From Capnocytophaga sp. oral taxon 878 (GTDB lineage: Bacteria; Bacteroidota; Bacteroidia; Flavobacteriales; Flavobacteriaceae), in assembly GCF_002999135.1 (NCBI RefSeq), contig NZ_CP027229.1:682001-746000 (forward strand): DNA of 64,000 nt, given 5' to 3'. Below the pieces are notes generated by a model that saw only the letters and a list, made by a program, of their open reading frames with translations, had not been told where the DNA came from and searched no databases. The position numbers and the translations under genes were made by a program. Below, one piece after another: positions 36,011-45,709 of the stretch. The stretch's first letter is position 1; each line of letters begins with the position of its first letter.

Positions 36011-36286
36011 ATGAAGAAAAGGATTTCAGATTATTTGTTAGATGTATCGAAGTATGTATTAGCAGGGCTTTTTATAGTACCTCTTATTAGTAAAAATTTA
36101 CTTTGTGATGAATCTTGTTTGATAGCTGCTATAGTTGTGGTAAGTTTTCTTTTAATAGGTTTATATCTTTCAAAACAAAAAAAGAACTCTAATAACAATA
36201 AGGCAAGCAATACAAACAGAAATAAAAACTTTAGAAAAACCAAAAACACTAGTAATAAAAAAGTATCTGACCAAGTAAAACCCTAA
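36011..36286 (+). CDS. Small membrane protein, 91 aa
   Basis: Two predicted helices (about 12-30 and 36-54) then a Lys/Asn-rich, positively charged tail of low complexity. No family recognised. It has its own promoter and lies 31 nt ahead of the cysteine desulfurase, so the two may form an operon. Confidence 0.6.
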   Translation: MKKRISDYLLDVSKYVLAGLFIVPLISKNLLCDESCLIAAIVVVSFLLIGLYLSKQKKNSNNNKASNTNRNKNFRKTKNTSNKKVSDQVKP

Positions 36287-36317
36287 TAGATATTATTTTT
36301 ATTATAGCTCAATTACT

Positions 36318-37466
36318 ATGAAAATCTATTTTGATAATGCTGCTAGTACTCCTCTATATCCCGAGGTGATTGATAGAATGACAGAAGTGTTAAACAATAC
36401 TTATGGGAATCCTTCAGCTACACATGCATTTGGTAGAAGTGCAAAATCAGTAATAGAGAGTAGTAGAAAAAACATAGCACAACAATTTAAAGCACATCCA
36501 TCGGAGCTGATTTTTACATCTGGAGGGACAGAAGCTAATAATTTTATTTTAAATGGAGCAGTACGTTATTTGAATGTAGAGGTAATTATTAGTTCAGTTA
36601 TAGAGCACCATTCAGTATTTAATACACTAAAAATATTACAAAAAGAACACTCAATAATACTTGAATATGTAAAACTTACTGAAAAAGGGGAAGTATGCCT
36701 TGATAATTTGCAAGTTTTGTTACAAAAATATATTGGTAAAAATATATTAGTAAGCTTGATGCATATTAATAATGAGATTGGAAACATTTTACCATTAAAA
36801 GAGGTGGCTACTATTTGTAAAAAGTATAATGCTTATTTTCACTCAGATACAGTTCAATCAGTGGGGCATTACCCTATTGATTTACAAGAAATTCCAATAG
36901 ATTTTATAACAGCTTCAGCTCATAAGTTTCATGGTCCTAAAGGTATAGGTTTTGCTTTTGTTAGAAAAGGAATAACCTTACATAGTCTTATTACTGGTGG
37001 TGAGCAAGAAAAAGGGTTGCGTGCAGGTACAGAAGCAGTACATAATATTGCAGGAATGGAAATAGCAATTACTAAAAGTTATGAACAGTTAGAAAAAAAT
37101 ATTGTTTATCTGAAATATTATAAAAACAAATTTATTACAGAAATACAAAAAAACTTCCCTGATATTTTGCTAAATGGAAACTCAGGAGAACTTACTAAAG
37201 GAGCTTATACTATTGTAAATATAGGGTTTCCATCATTCAAACAAAGAAATGATACTTTGTTATTTCAGCTAGATTTGAAAGGAGTGGCTTGTTCCAAGGG
37301 GAGTGCTTGCCAAAGCGGTAGTGTAGAAAAGTCACATGTACTATCAGCTTTTTTGCTAGCTGAGCAACTGCAATATCCATCATTGCGTTTTTCATTTTCT
37401 GTGTTTAATACAGAAGAGGAAATAGATATTTTTATGACAATATTGAGAGAAATAGCACAGAGCTAG
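36318..37466 (+). CDS. Cysteine desulfurase (NifS/IscS family)
   Basis: A PLP enzyme that moves sulfur from cysteine to acceptors for Fe-S clusters or tRNA thiolation. FDNAASTPLYPEV at the N-terminus, TSGGTEANN, HSDTVQS (PLP aspartate), SAHKFHGPKGIG with the PLP-binding Lys, and the active-site loop GSACQSG with the catalytic Cys are all present. Length of 382 aa is normal. There is no iscU or mnmA next door, so the dedicated acceptor cannot be named. Confidence 0.92.
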   Translation: MKIYFDNAASTPLYPEVIDRMTEVLNNTYGNPSATHAFGRSAKSVIESSRKNIAQQFKAHPSELIFTSGGTEANNFILNGAVRYLNVEVIISSVIEHHSVFNTLKILQKEHSIILEYVKLTEKGEVCLDNLQVLLQKYIGKNILVSLMHINNEIGNILPLKEVATICKKYNAYFHSDTVQSVGHYPIDLQEIPIDFITASAHKFHGPKGIGFAFVRKGITLHSLITGGEQEKGLRAGTEAVHNIAGMEIAITKSYEQLEKNIVYLKYYKNKFITEIQKNFPDILLNGNSGELTKGAYTIVNIGFPSFKQRNDTLLFQLDLKGVACSKGSACQSGSVEKSHVLSAFLLAEQLQYPSLRFSFSVFNTEEEIDIFMTILREIAQS

Positions 37467-37482
37467 AATAAAACCATAAGTT

Positions 37483-39258
37483 ATGTCAGAGGAAAAAAAT
37501 ACTTTGCCCATTGAGGAAAACATTTTTGAAGAAGTTTCATCAGTAAATTATGAAACTATGTCATTAGAAACACTTACTAACGAATTAAGGAACTTACTTC
37601 AGACTGATAAAATACAAACTATCAGAAAACCTGTAGAAGCCATTCGTGAGGAATTTGATAGAAAATATGAGGCTTTACTCGAAGAAAAAAAAGAAGAGTA
37701 TATAGCTGAAGGCGGTTTGGAGTATGAATTTGAGTATGAAAGTCCGCTTTATAAGGAATTTTATGTTCTTTTTAGTCAGTACCGCGATAAACGAAATCAG
37801 TATCATAAAGAGATAGAAAAAGCTCATAAAGAAAATCTTGAGAAACGCAAGACTATTATTGAAGAACTTAAAAATCTCATTAATACTGAAGAACATATAG
37901 GTACTACTTTTAAGCAATTTCAACAGTTGCAAGAACGTTGGCGCAAAGCAGGGGCAGTAGCTAATACTGATTATGAAGATTTATGGAATACTTATCGTCA
38001 TCATGTTGAAAATTTCTATGATTACATTCATTTGAGCAAAGACCTACGAGATATAGACTTTAAGCGTAACTTAGAAGAGAAACAGAAAATCATACAACGA
38101 GCTGAAGAGCTTGCAAGAGATAATGTAGATGCTCTTATAGCCTCACGTGAACTACAAGTGTTACATAGAGTTTGGAAGGAGGAAATAGGGCCTGTAGATA
38201 AAGAATATAGGGAGCCTATTTGGCAACGTTTTAGTGAGCTTACTAAACAAATACATGACAAACGCCAGTACTACCTTAAAAACTTAGATAAAGTGTATGA
38301 GGAAAATGCAAATAAAAAACAAGATATTATAAGACAAATTATTGCTATTACTGAAAAAGAAGCTACTTCCCACAATGTTTGGAAACAATTATCAGACCAA
38401 GTTGATGAACTGCGACAAGCTTTTATTAATATAGGAAAGGTATCTCAACAACAATCAGATGAAATTTGGAAATCTTTTAACGTAGCTTTGCGTACTTTTA
38501 ATAAGAAGAAAAACCAGTTCTATAAAGATCTCAAAAAAGAACAACAAGAAAATCTTACTAAAAAATTAGCTTTAGTAGAAATAGCAAAGGCAAATCAAAA
38601 TAGTACTGATTGGGAAGCTACTACAGTATTAATGAAAAATATTCAGAAAGAGTGGAAAGAAATAGGTAGTGTACCATTAAGGAATACTGAAAAAATATGG
38701 AAAGAATTTAAAAAAGCTTGTGATACTTACTTTAATAGTTTTGCTGAGGCTAAGAAAATAAAGAAAAATAAGGAAAATGATGTTTTAGAGCAAAAGAAAG
38801 AGTTCTTAGATAAACTTAAAGAATATAAATTGAGTGATGACCGTGAAAAAGAGTTAGAAAATTTGCAACACTTTGTGCATCAATGGAATGATTTAGATAC
38901 AAAGGGGCACTCCAAAAAGACTATAGATATTAAGTTTCATAAGATTATAGATGCTCTTTACAAGAAACTCAATTTTGGCAAACAAGAAATTGAAATTATC
39001 AAATATAATAATAAGTTAGAACGCCTTATGAATGATGATGATGAAAATTCTCTGAATAATGAGGTGCAATTTGTAAAACGCCGTATTGATGAAATAAAAT
39101 TGGAAGTGTTACAGTTAGAGAATAATTTAGCTTTTTTTGCTAATATAGATGAAAAAAATCCATTAGTACGTGATGTGATTAAAAATATCAATCATCAAAA
39201 AGAAACTCTTAAAACTTGGGAAAATAAACTTCGTGAGCTGAAACAACACTTGTTATGA
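37483..39258 (+). CDS. DUF349 repeat protein, 591 aa
   Basis: A highly charged, almost all-helical protein with several DUF349 repeats, each with the pattern LQxxWKEIGxVP (for example QEIWRKAG-, VLHRVWKEEIGPV, IQKEWKEIGSVP). The N-terminal 100 residues are acidic. The family is widespread in Bacteroidetes; function is not established. Its stop overlaps the next gene's start (ATGA). Confidence 0.87.
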   Translation: MSEEKNTLPIEENIFEEVSSVNYETMSLETLTNELRNLLQTDKIQTIRKPVEAIREEFDRKYEALLEEKKEEYIAEGGLEYEFEYESPLYKEFYVLFSQYRDKRNQYHKEIEKAHKENLEKRKTIIEELKNLINTEEHIGTTFKQFQQLQERWRKAGAVANTDYEDLWNTYRHHVENFYDYIHLSKDLRDIDFKRNLEEKQKIIQRAEELARDNVDALIASRELQVLHRVWKEEIGPVDKEYREPIWQRFSELTKQIHDKRQYYLKNLDKVYEENANKKQDIIRQIIAITEKEATSHNVWKQLSDQVDELRQAFINIGKVSQQQSDEIWKSFNVALRTFNKKKNQFYKDLKKEQQENLTKKLALVEIAKANQNSTDWEATTVLMKNIQKEWKEIGSVPLRNTEKIWKEFKKACDTYFNSFAEAKKIKKNKENDVLEQKKEFLDKLKEYKLSDDREKELENLQHFVHQWNDLDTKGHSKKTIDIKFHKIIDALYKKLNFGKQEIEIIKYNNKLERLMNDDDENSLNNEVQFVKRRIDEIKLEVLQLENNLAFFANIDEKNPLVRDVIKNINHQKETLKTWENKLRELKQHLL

Positions 39259-39833
39259 TTTTAGTTTTTGCAACCCATAACACTCATAAATTGAAAGAAA
39301 TTCAGGCTTTGTTACCTCAAACTATTGAGGTGCTAAGCCTGAATGATATTAATTGTACTGAAGATATTCCTGAAACAGCTTTTACTATTGAAGAGAATGC
39401 TCTGCTAAAGGCTAAGTATATAAATGAAAAGTATGGATATAGTGTATTTGCTGATGACACAGGCTTAGAAGTAGCTGCTCTTAATAATGCTCCTGGAGTA
39501 TTTTCAGCACGTTATGCAGGGGAACATACGAATGATACTGAGAATGTACAGCTTCTTTTGAAAAATATGGAGAATGTGATCAATAGACAAGCTCAGTTCA
39601 AGACTATTATTGCTTTGTGCTGGGAAAATAAAACTTATACTTTTGAAGGGATTGCTAAAGGCACTATAGCTGAGAAAACTTTGGGAGATAATGGTTTTGG
39701 TTATGATCCTATTTTTATTCCTGACGGTTATACACGAACTTTTGCTCAGCTTTCAGCTCAAGAAAAGAATCGTATAAGCCATCGTGCTAAAGCATTTGAA
39801 AAACTATTGCACTTTTTTAAGCAGATGAGTTAA
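39255..39833 (+). CDS. rdgB: Non-canonical purine NTP pyrophosphatase (RdgB/HAM1)
   Basis: Cleaves dITP, dXTP and ITP to monophosphates, keeping deaminated purines out of nucleic acids. N-terminal [40 protein letters not shown] and [11 protein letters not shown] motifs are diagnostic; the C-terminal [10 protein letters not shown] is also present. 192 aa is full length. Translationally coupled to the DUF349 gene. Confidence 0.93.
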   Translation: MILVFATHNTHKLKEIQALLPQTIEVLSLNDINCTEDIPETAFTIEENALLKAKYINEKYGYSVFADDTGLEVAALNNAPGVFSARYAGEHTNDTENVQLLLKNMENVINRQAQFKTIIALCWENKTYTFEGIAKGTIAEKTLGDNGFGYDPIFIPDGYTRTFAQLSAQEKNRISHRAKAFEKLLHFFKQMS

Positions 39834-39846
39834 GCATCAATTATTA

Positions 39847-40545
39847 ATGAAACAAATTACCATGAGCCTATTACAAATTAAAGATATTAAACGTGATTTT
39901 AGGTTAGGATCTGAAGTTTTACATGTGTTAAAAGGTATTAATCTCACTATTGAAAAAGGAGAATATGTAGCTTTGATGGGGCCTTCAGGTTCAGGAAAAT
40001 CTACCTTGATGAACATATTAGGGTGCTTAGATACACCTACATCCGGAGAGTATATATTGAATGGTAAAGATGTAAGCAAAATGACTGATGCTGAACTAGC
40101 AGATATACGCAATAAAGAAATAGGTTTTGTATTTCAAACTTTTAACTTGATGCCACGTACTACTGCTTTAGATAATGTAGCTTTACCTATGGTTTATGCA
40201 GGTGTGAATAAGGAAAAGCGTCATGAACGAGCTAAAGAAGTACTTAGATTAGTAGGATTGGAAGATCGTATGCTTCATAAACCTAATGAATTATCAGGAG
40301 GGCAACGCCAAAGGGTGGCTGTAGCACGTGCTTTGGTAAATCATCCTTCTATTATTTTAGCTGATGAGCCTACAGGTAACCTTGATTCAAAAACTTCATA
40401 CGAGATAATGAACCTTTTTAATGAAATCTACCAAAATGGTAATACCGTTATTTTAGTAACTCACGAAGAAGATATAGCCCAATATGCTCAACGTATTATT
40501 CGCTTAAAAGATGGGCTTATAGAGTCTGATAATCCTAAAATTTAA
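39847..40545 (+). CDS. ABC transporter ATP-binding protein, LolD/MacB-like
   Basis: 232 aa. Walker [11 protein letters not shown]-loop [12 protein letters not shown], signature [15 protein letters not shown], Walker [13 protein letters not shown], and H-loop THEE place it in the LolD/MacB group that drives lipoprotein release or efflux without a transport cycle across the membrane. No permease gene is adjacent. A second ATG at 39862 (MSLLQIKDI) is a reasonable alternative start. Overlaps the glycosyltransferase start by 1 nt. Confidence 0.9.
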   Translation: MKQITMSLLQIKDIKRDFRLGSEVLHVLKGINLTIEKGEYVALMGPSGSGKSTLMNILGCLDTPTSGEYILNGKDVSKMTDAELADIRNKEIGFVFQTFNLMPRTTALDNVALPMVYAGVNKEKRHERAKEVLRLVGLEDRMLHKPNELSGGQRQRVAVARALVNHPSIILADEPTGNLDSKTSYEIMNLFNEIYQNGNTVILVTHEEDIAQYAQRIIRLKDGLIESDNPKI

Positions 40546-41396
40546 TGAATTTCGGAATTATTATCCCTGCTTATAACGAGGCAAAAAGTATTGCTTTTAC
40601 TCTTCAATCACTGCTGCAACAATCTTATCTTCCTTATCAAATTATTGTAGTTGATGATGCATCAACTGATAATACAGCCCAAATAGTAGCTGAAATTGCA
40701 GCAGAAAATCCTATTATACAATTAGTGCAACGAACTCAAAAAGGAGAGCATTTGCCAGGTGCAAAAGTGGTGCAGACTTTTAATACAGGTTTGCCTTTCC
40801 TTAAAGAGGAAGTAGATGTTATTTGTAAGTTTGATGCAGATCTTATCTTTCCTGATAATTATTTTCAAGTAATGAATACTCAATATAGTGAAACTCCCAC
40901 ACTAGGAATGTATGGGGGTTTTTGTTATATCCAAAAAAATGGTGATTGGGTATTAGAAAATCTTACTAATAGAGACCACTTACGAGGAGCTGTGAAGTCA
41001 TATAGAAAAGAGTGCTTTCAGGCTATAGGAGGGCTTAGAATGGCTATGGGATGGGATACTGCTGATGAGCTCTTGGCACGATTTTATGGGTGGCAAGTAC
41101 AAACAGATATTACCCTACGGGTGAAGCACTTGCGTCCTACAGGAGCAGGTTATAAAAGTAAAGCTCATTACTTACAAGGAAGCGTTTTTTACCGATTACG
41201 TTATGGTGTTATACTATCTTTTCTGGCTGCTGCAAAATTAGCACTAAGAAAACATAGTTTAAAACTTTTTTTTGACTATTGCAAAGGCTATTTGAAAGCT
41301 AAAAAACAGCAACAGTCTTACTTGCTTACTAAAGAAGAAGGTAAATGGGTACGAAGATACCGATGGAAGAATATACTGAAAAAAAATAGTAAATAA
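40545..41396 (+). CDS. Glycosyltransferase family 2
   Basis: 283 aa. GT-A fold with IIPAYNEAKSI, VDDASTDNT and the metal-binding CKFDADL (DxD). The acceptor is unknown; one hydrophobic stretch near residue 225 may associate with the membrane. TAATG overlap with the ABC gene implies coupling, though a shared pathway is not evident. Confidence 0.87.
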   Translation: MNFGIIIPAYNEAKSIAFTLQSLLQQSYLPYQIIVVDDASTDNTAQIVAEIAAENPIIQLVQRTQKGEHLPGAKVVQTFNTGLPFLKEEVDVICKFDADLIFPDNYFQVMNTQYSETPTLGMYGGFCYIQKNGDWVLENLTNRDHLRGAVKSYRKECFQAIGGLRMAMGWDTADELLARFYGWQVQTDITLRVKHLRPTGAGYKSKAHYLQGSVFYRLRYGVILSFLAAAKLALRKHSLKLFFDYCKGYLKAKKQQQSYLLTKEEGKWVRRYRWKNILKKNSK

Positions 41397-41419
41397 TTTG
41401 CAAGATTAAAAATAAATTG

Positions 41420-41427
41420 TACCTTTG
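41420..41427 (+). promoter_or_regulatory. -7 promoter element of tRNA-Tyr
   Basis: TAccTTTG, 13 nt before the tRNA. Confidence 0.6.
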
Positions 41428-41440
41428 CACCCGATTTAAT

Positions 41441-41522
41441 GGGGAGATACTCAAGCGGCCAACGAGGGCAGACTGTAAATCTGCTGGTTATACCTTCACA
41501 GGTTCGAATCCTGTTCTCCCCA
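41441..41522 (+). tRNA. tRNA-Tyr(GTA)
   Basis: Acceptor GGGGAGA/TCTCCCC, anticodon stem GCAGA/TCTGC around loop CTGTAAA (anticodon GTA), a long class II variable arm and T arm CACAGG-TTCGAAT-CCTGT. CCA is not encoded. Confidence 0.94.
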
Positions 41523-41552
41523 CTATACCTAAGAGTATTGTATTATTGTATG

Positions 41553-41584
41553 AGAGGTTAGATTTTTTCTAACCTCTTTTTTTT
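41553..41584 (+). terminator. Intrinsic terminator of tRNA-Tyr
   Basis: AGAGGTTAGA pairs perfectly with TCTAACCTCT around a short T loop, then a T run. Confidence 0.85.
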
Positions 41585-41597
41585 AAATCTTATTATC

Positions 41598-42614
41598 ATG
41601 TACAAGTTATTCATTCGCCCTTTATTATTTAGGCTTGATCCTGAAAAAGCTCATCATTTTACTTTTTCTTACCTTAAATTTATTCATAAAATACCTTTTG
41701 TGCCTGCTCTTATTAGGGCTATTTATAAAATAGAACACCCCAGCTTGCACCGAAATGTATTTGGGTTACATTTTAAAAACCCTATAGGTTTGGCAGCTGG
41801 GCTAGATAAAGATGCTAAACTTTACAATGAACTATCAAACTTAGGCTTTGGATTTATAGAAATAGGTACTATTACCCCTAAATCCCAACCTGGTAATCCT
41901 AAAAAGCGATTGTTTAGGCTTATTAGTGACCAAGGTATTATTAACCGGATGGGCTTTAATAATGAGGGAGTAGAAGCAGCTGTAAAACGACTTAAAAAGA
42001 ATAAAAATGTGCTTATAGGAGGCAATATAGGTAAAAATAAAATTACCCCTAATGAGGAAGCTGTAAATGACTATCTTTATTGTTTTGAAGAGCTTTTTGA
42101 TTATGTTCACTACTTTGTAGTAAATGTGAGTTCGCCTAATACCCCTAACTTACGTACATTGCAAGAGAAAGAGCCTTTGAAACAACTGCTGAGCACTCTG
42201 CAGCAAAGGAACTCGGAAAAGGCTACTTCTAAACCTATACTATTGAAAATAGCTCCAGACCTAACTGATGAACAGCTTTTGGATATTATAGAAATAGTAA
42301 AAGAAACTCATATAGCAGGTGTAATAGCAACTAATACTACTATTGGTAGAGAGGGATTAACTTCTGCAAATAAGAAAGAAACAGGAGGGCTTAGCGGGAA
42401 GCCTCTTACTAAACGAGCTACTGAGGTAATTAGATTTTTAGCAGAGAAGAGTAATCACGCCTTCCCAATTATAGGTGTGGGTGGTATCTTTAGTGAAGAG
42501 GATGCGCTTGAAAAATTGGAGGCAGGTGCCTCATTAATACAGTTATATACTGGCTTTATATACGAAGGAGCTGGACTTGTAAAACGTATTAATAAACGAC
42601 TTATTAAAGAATAA
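41598..42614 (+). CDS. pyrD: Dihydroorotate dehydrogenase (quinone), class 2
   Basis: Oxidises dihydroorotate to orotate in pyrimidine synthesis, passing electrons to quinone at the inner membrane. N-terminal [14 protein letters not shown] helix region is typical of class 2; then [48 protein letters not shown] with the catalytic Ser, [17 protein letters not shown] and [12 protein letters not shown]. 338 aa is full length. Confidence 0.95.
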   Translation: MYKLFIRPLLFRLDPEKAHHFTFSYLKFIHKIPFVPALIRAIYKIEHPSLHRNVFGLHFKNPIGLAAGLDKDAKLYNELSNLGFGFIEIGTITPKSQPGNPKKRLFRLISDQGIINRMGFNNEGVEAAVKRLKKNKNVLIGGNIGKNKITPNEEAVNDYLYCFEELFDYVHYFVVNVSSPNTPNLRTLQEKEPLKQLLSTLQQRNSEKATSKPILLKIAPDLTDEQLLDIIEIVKETHIAGVIATNTTIGREGLTSANKKETGGLSGKPLTKRATEVIRFLAEKSNHAFPIIGVGGIFSEEDALEKLEAGASLIQLYTGFIYEGAGLVKRINKRLIKE

Positions 42615-42637
42615 TAGTAAAGAGTTACAGATAACTT

Positions 42638-42684
42638 AATAGGCAATATCAAAGTACCTACTTTGATATTGCCTATTTTTTTGT
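42638..42684 (+). terminator. Intrinsic terminator of pyrD
   Basis: A 19-bp perfect stem (42638-42656 with 42659-42677, 2-nt loop) followed by a T run, at the convergent end of pyrD and the Mur-ligase-like gene. Confidence 0.9.
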
Positions 42685-42700
42685 GGCTACTAATAACGTT

Positions 42701-43465
42701 TTAGTTATTATAGCTTACCATAGCTTCATAGAAATCGGCTTGATCAATGCCTATGTTTTGGCATACCCACATAGCAGCTTCAATATAACTAAGCTGTGCA
42801 GGAGAGGTTTGCCCTAAACGTAATTCGCCTTCGGGGGTGAGTAGGTAGGTTTCTTCATTATGTATTTCGTAGGCAGGAGTGCGATACTCTATTTTACGAA
42901 TATGTGCCTTATCGGAAGTAACAAGCTCATTTAGCGCTTTATCTTCTTCATTGTAAATGAGAATACCTCCTTTAGTAATTCCGCTTATAAAATGGTCATA
43001 AACTTCTTTATTTTCTTCTGTTATATCAGTGATGAGAGCAACGGTAGGGTGTAGGGTGGCACTATCGGTGTTGCCTTCTAACAATACAAATTCACTATCA
43101 ATGAAATGTGCTTGCTTGCCGTTGATAGGACTATCAAAGTAATAACTAAGGGGCTGATTATAGAATTGCATAGTGTGCAGCACCCGTGCTAATACTTCTT
43201 TTCGGCCTTCATTACCCGTAATAACTACACGAGTTTTGTGCTTAAAGTATTCGTAAAGAAAGGCTGTAGGTGATAGTAACTGCAGACCTAACTGTTGTGC
43301 TTGTAGCAAATCGGGGTGGGAAGGAGAAAGATGAGGATCGGCAACTACATAATCAATAGCAGTGCTTAGCTGCTGGGGAAGGGTAGTAATGGGCGCAAGA
43401 GCGTGTAACTCGGTCATTAACGGGCGTAGATGTGTGCTGGGGGCTACTATGAAATGAATGTTCAC
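42701..43465 (-). CDS. Degenerate Mpl-like Mur ligase homologue, truncated
   Basis: 254 aa. The order of segments follows flavobacterial Mpl-type peptidoglycan ligases: MNIHFI, an LLQAQQLGLQLLSPTAFLYE segment, KTRVVITG, VALITDITEENKEV, GGILIYNEED, and LSYIEAAMWVCQNIGI then DFYEAM. However, the P loop of Mur ligases (GSHGKTTT in Mpl) is here GNEGRKEV, lacking the Lys-Thr, and the protein stops where the C-terminal ligase domain should begin; normal Mpl is about 450 aa. It is unlikely to be a working ligase: either a decaying copy or a binding/regulatory relic. It is 19 nt downstream of the amylase gene on the same strand. Confidence 0.7.
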   Translation of the reverse strand: MNIHFIVAPSTHLRPLMTELHALAPITTLPQQLSTAIDYVVADPHLSPSHPDLLQAQQLGLQLLSPTAFLYEYFKHKTRVVITGNEGRKEVLARVLHTMQFYNQPLSYYFDSPINGKQAHFIDSEFVLLEGNTDSATLHPTVALITDITEENKEVYDHFISGITKGGILIYNEEDKALNELVTSDKAHIRKIEYRTPAYEIHNEETYLLTPEGELRLGQTSPAQLSYIEAAMWVCQNIGIDQADFYEAMVSYNN

Positions 43466-43484
43466 AATAATAGATATTTAATGA

Positions 43485-45206
43485 TTAACGTTTGATTTTG
43501 AATATTAAAGACTCTAATGGGGCTATATCGACCCGCATAGTGCCTTTGCCTTGCTTGATGTGCAAGGTGGTAGTTTTACTGCCGTAAAGAGTATCGGTGA
43601 GGGTGTAAACTCCATCATTTAAGAACCAGCTACCTAATAAATAGGGAGGGAGTTGTAGCTCAAAACCGAAGGACTGTTGGGGACTGAAATTGCTGACAAT
43701 TACCCACTGATTGTGTTCATCGCCTCGAGCGAAGCTGTATACCCTATCATTGTAATACTCGGTGTGCTGGCGGTTATGGAGATGCAAATCGGTATAAGAG
43801 CCATTGACTTCTAGATTGAGCAGACGCTGGTAGAAATCACGTAAGGAGAGTTCATTCTCGGATAACTGTCCGCCATCGAAGCCCTTATTATTGAGCCATC
43901 GTTGGTGGGCAGGGACACCTATGTAATCAAAAATAGAGGTGCGTGATGGGCTGCCAAAGCCTGCAGCTTCGGCGCCTTTTTCGCCTACTTCTTGACCGAA
44001 ATACAGCATTATAGGTGACTGGCTGATAAGGGTAGAGATTACCATTGCAGGCTTGGCTTTTTCGGCACAGCCAGCAAATTCGGGCGAGGCAATACGCTGT
44101 TCATCATGGTTTTCTAGAAAGTGCAGCATACGGTGTGAAATATCGGCAAGGCTGCGCTGTATGGCTGCAATGGCATCGGTGCTATGCTGGTGGGCTACAA
44201 TGTTACGAAGGGTGTCATAAAGTTGTACCTTATCATACAGGTAATCCATTTTACCTAAATGTAGGTAAGGGCGGTACTCATTGGGGTTGTAGACTTCGGC
44301 CAGAAGGAAAGCGTTGGGGTTGTGGTGCTTTATGGCTGAATTGAGGTAACTCCAAAACTCCACTGGAACCATTTCGGCCATATCATAACGGAAGCCATCG
44401 ACGCCCTTATCGAGCCAATAAAGGGCTATTTCTTTGAATTTCAGCCAAGTATCGGGGACGGTTTTGTCTGCCCAAAAGTGGTAGTGAGCTTCGGTATTTT
44501 CGTGCTCAAAGCCAGAGGGCAGGGTAGGGAAATCCTTAGTGCCATCGGGGCGGATGCCATAGTTCAGTTTGACAGTTTCATACCAATCATTACGATCGGG
44601 GCGAGAGGCGCGAGTGCCATTGCCGGTCCATTTGGCAGGAAACTCGTAGTATTCGCCATAGATACCTTCGGGAAGCTGGAAAGCCTCGTTGGGATTATAA
44701 TAAAAGTTATTATTTACGGCATATTGGAGTGTGGTATCATCGTTTTCGCCAAAACCGGTTACGTCCTTAGGTTTGGCGATACTTTCGTAACGGCGTGCTA
44801 CGTGATTGGGCACTATATCCATAATAACTTTTAGTTGGCATTGGTGTGTACGAGCGATGAGCGCCTCCCACTCCTCTAAACGGAGGGCAGGATTGGTAGC
44901 GAGGTCGGGGTTTACGGTGTAGTAATCTTTAATAGCGTAGGGGGAGCCAGCACGGCCTTTGATTACGGCGGGGAAATCATCACTAATGCCGTAACTGGTA
45001 TAGCTGGTAGTGAGGGCGTGGTGTAGGACACCTGTGAACCAGATGTGAGTAGCCCCGAGTTTTTTTATTTGTAGTAGTGCTTCTTCGGTAAAGTCGGCAA
45101 ATTTACCTACACCGTTTTCTTCTATTGTTCCCCAAGGTTTGTTGGAGGTGTTGGTATTGCCAAAGAGCCTTGTAAGCACTTGATAAACTACTATTTTATC
45201 GTTCAT
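43485..45206 (-). CDS. Alpha-amylase family glycosidase (GH13)
   Basis: About 573 aa, no signal peptide, so cytoplasmic. GH13 motifs: region I DIVPNHVARR, region II GFRYDMAEMV with the nucleophile Asp, region III LLAEVYNP with the acid/base Glu, and region IV FLENHDEQRI with the third Asp. The C-terminal part is a beta-sandwich. Probably degrades maltodextrins or glycogen. Start set at the ATG at 45206 (MNDKIVVYQVLTR); the longer frame begins at a TTG inside the promoter. Confidence 0.9.
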   Translation of the reverse strand: MNDKIVVYQVLTRLFGNTNTSNKPWGTIEENGVGKFADFTEEALLQIKKLGATHIWFTGVLHHALTTSYTSYGISDDFPAVIKGRAGSPYAIKDYYTVNPDLATNPALRLEEWEALIARTHQCQLKVIMDIVPNHVARRYESIAKPKDVTGFGENDDTTLQYAVNNNFYYNPNEAFQLPEGIYGEYYEFPAKWTGNGTRASRPDRNDWYETVKLNYGIRPDGTKDFPTLPSGFEHENTEAHYHFWADKTVPDTWLKFKEIALYWLDKGVDGFRYDMAEMVPVEFWSYLNSAIKHHNPNAFLLAEVYNPNEYRPYLHLGKMDYLYDKVQLYDTLRNIVAHQHSTDAIAAIQRSLADISHRMLHFLENHDEQRIASPEFAGCAEKAKPAMVISTLISQSPIMLYFGQEVGEKGAEAAGFGSPSRTSIFDYIGVPAHQRWLNNKGFDGGQLSENELSLRDFYQRLLNLEVNGSYTDLHLHNRQHTEYYNDRVYSFARGDEHNQWVIVSNFSPQQSFGFELQLPPYLLGSWFLNDGVYTLTDTLYGSKTTTLHIKQGKGTMRVDIAPLESLIFKIKR

Positions 45207-45233
45207 TGAAATTAGCTTAAATAATTTAGGTTG

Positions 45234-45241
45234 CAAAAGTA
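45234..45241 (-). promoter_or_regulatory. -7 promoter element of the GH13 gene
   Basis: TActTTTG on the minus strand, 27 nt upstream of the ATG. Confidence 0.6.
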
Positions 45242-45651
45242 AGAAATAATTGGCGAATAGGCAAATGGAGATGAAGGCAAAAAGATGAATTAGAGGACTG
45301 AGGAATTAGACAAAATGCAATATTTAGGGAAAAAGGTTGCGAATTATTTAAAGAGTTGTTTTGTGAAAAAATACCTGATAATCAGTTGATTGACGTTTAT
45401 CCTTCGTTTATAGTTCGTTTATCCTTCGTTATAGGTTCGTTTATCCTATAAGGTTCTTGGGGTGTGAACAGGGGGTGGGTGGGATTGTAGGGTATTTATT
45501 TTCAGGTGATTATAGGAATGGGATAGTGAGAGGATAGGAAGAGAGTGAAATTGAAAGATTATCAATAAAAATGGATGTTTGTTGAGAATTTTACAATGGG
45601 GTGCTATGGCTAAGGGAGATGAGGGGTGAAAAAAAAATTATTAAAGGTTAC
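45242..45651. other. Long leader region upstream of guaB
   Basis: About 470 nt between the divergent amylase and guaB. It contains a four-unit 11-bp repeat array (45401-45444), a preceding TGATAATCAG motif, and a strongly G-rich plus strand from about 45450 to 45630. Several stretches resemble the region before clpS (see findings). No coding frame seen. Confidence 0.55.
45401..45446 (+). repeat. 11-bp repeat array, four units (copy 2)
   Basis: CCTTCGTTTAT, AGTTCGTTTAT, CCTTCGTTATA, GGTTCGTTTAT, then CC. Preceded by TGATAATCAGTTGA, which also occurs in near-identical form before copy 3. Confidence 0.8.
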
Positions 45652-45681
45652 TTGCTAATTGAAAATTGTTTTGTACTTTTG
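45652..45681 (+). promoter_or_regulatory. guaB promoter
   Basis: TTG at 45652-45654, 19-nt spacer, TActTTTG at 45674-45681; the ATG follows 28 nt later. Matches the purM promoter at 27 of 30 positions by eye. Confidence 0.65.
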
Positions 45682-45709
45682 CACGCAACTAATTTTTCTC
45701 TTTACCAAA

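Noticed and set aside
44045..44834. Plus-strand frames inside the GH13 gene
   Set aside because: Antisense shadows of a gene with all catalytic motifs intact; no promoter or homology.
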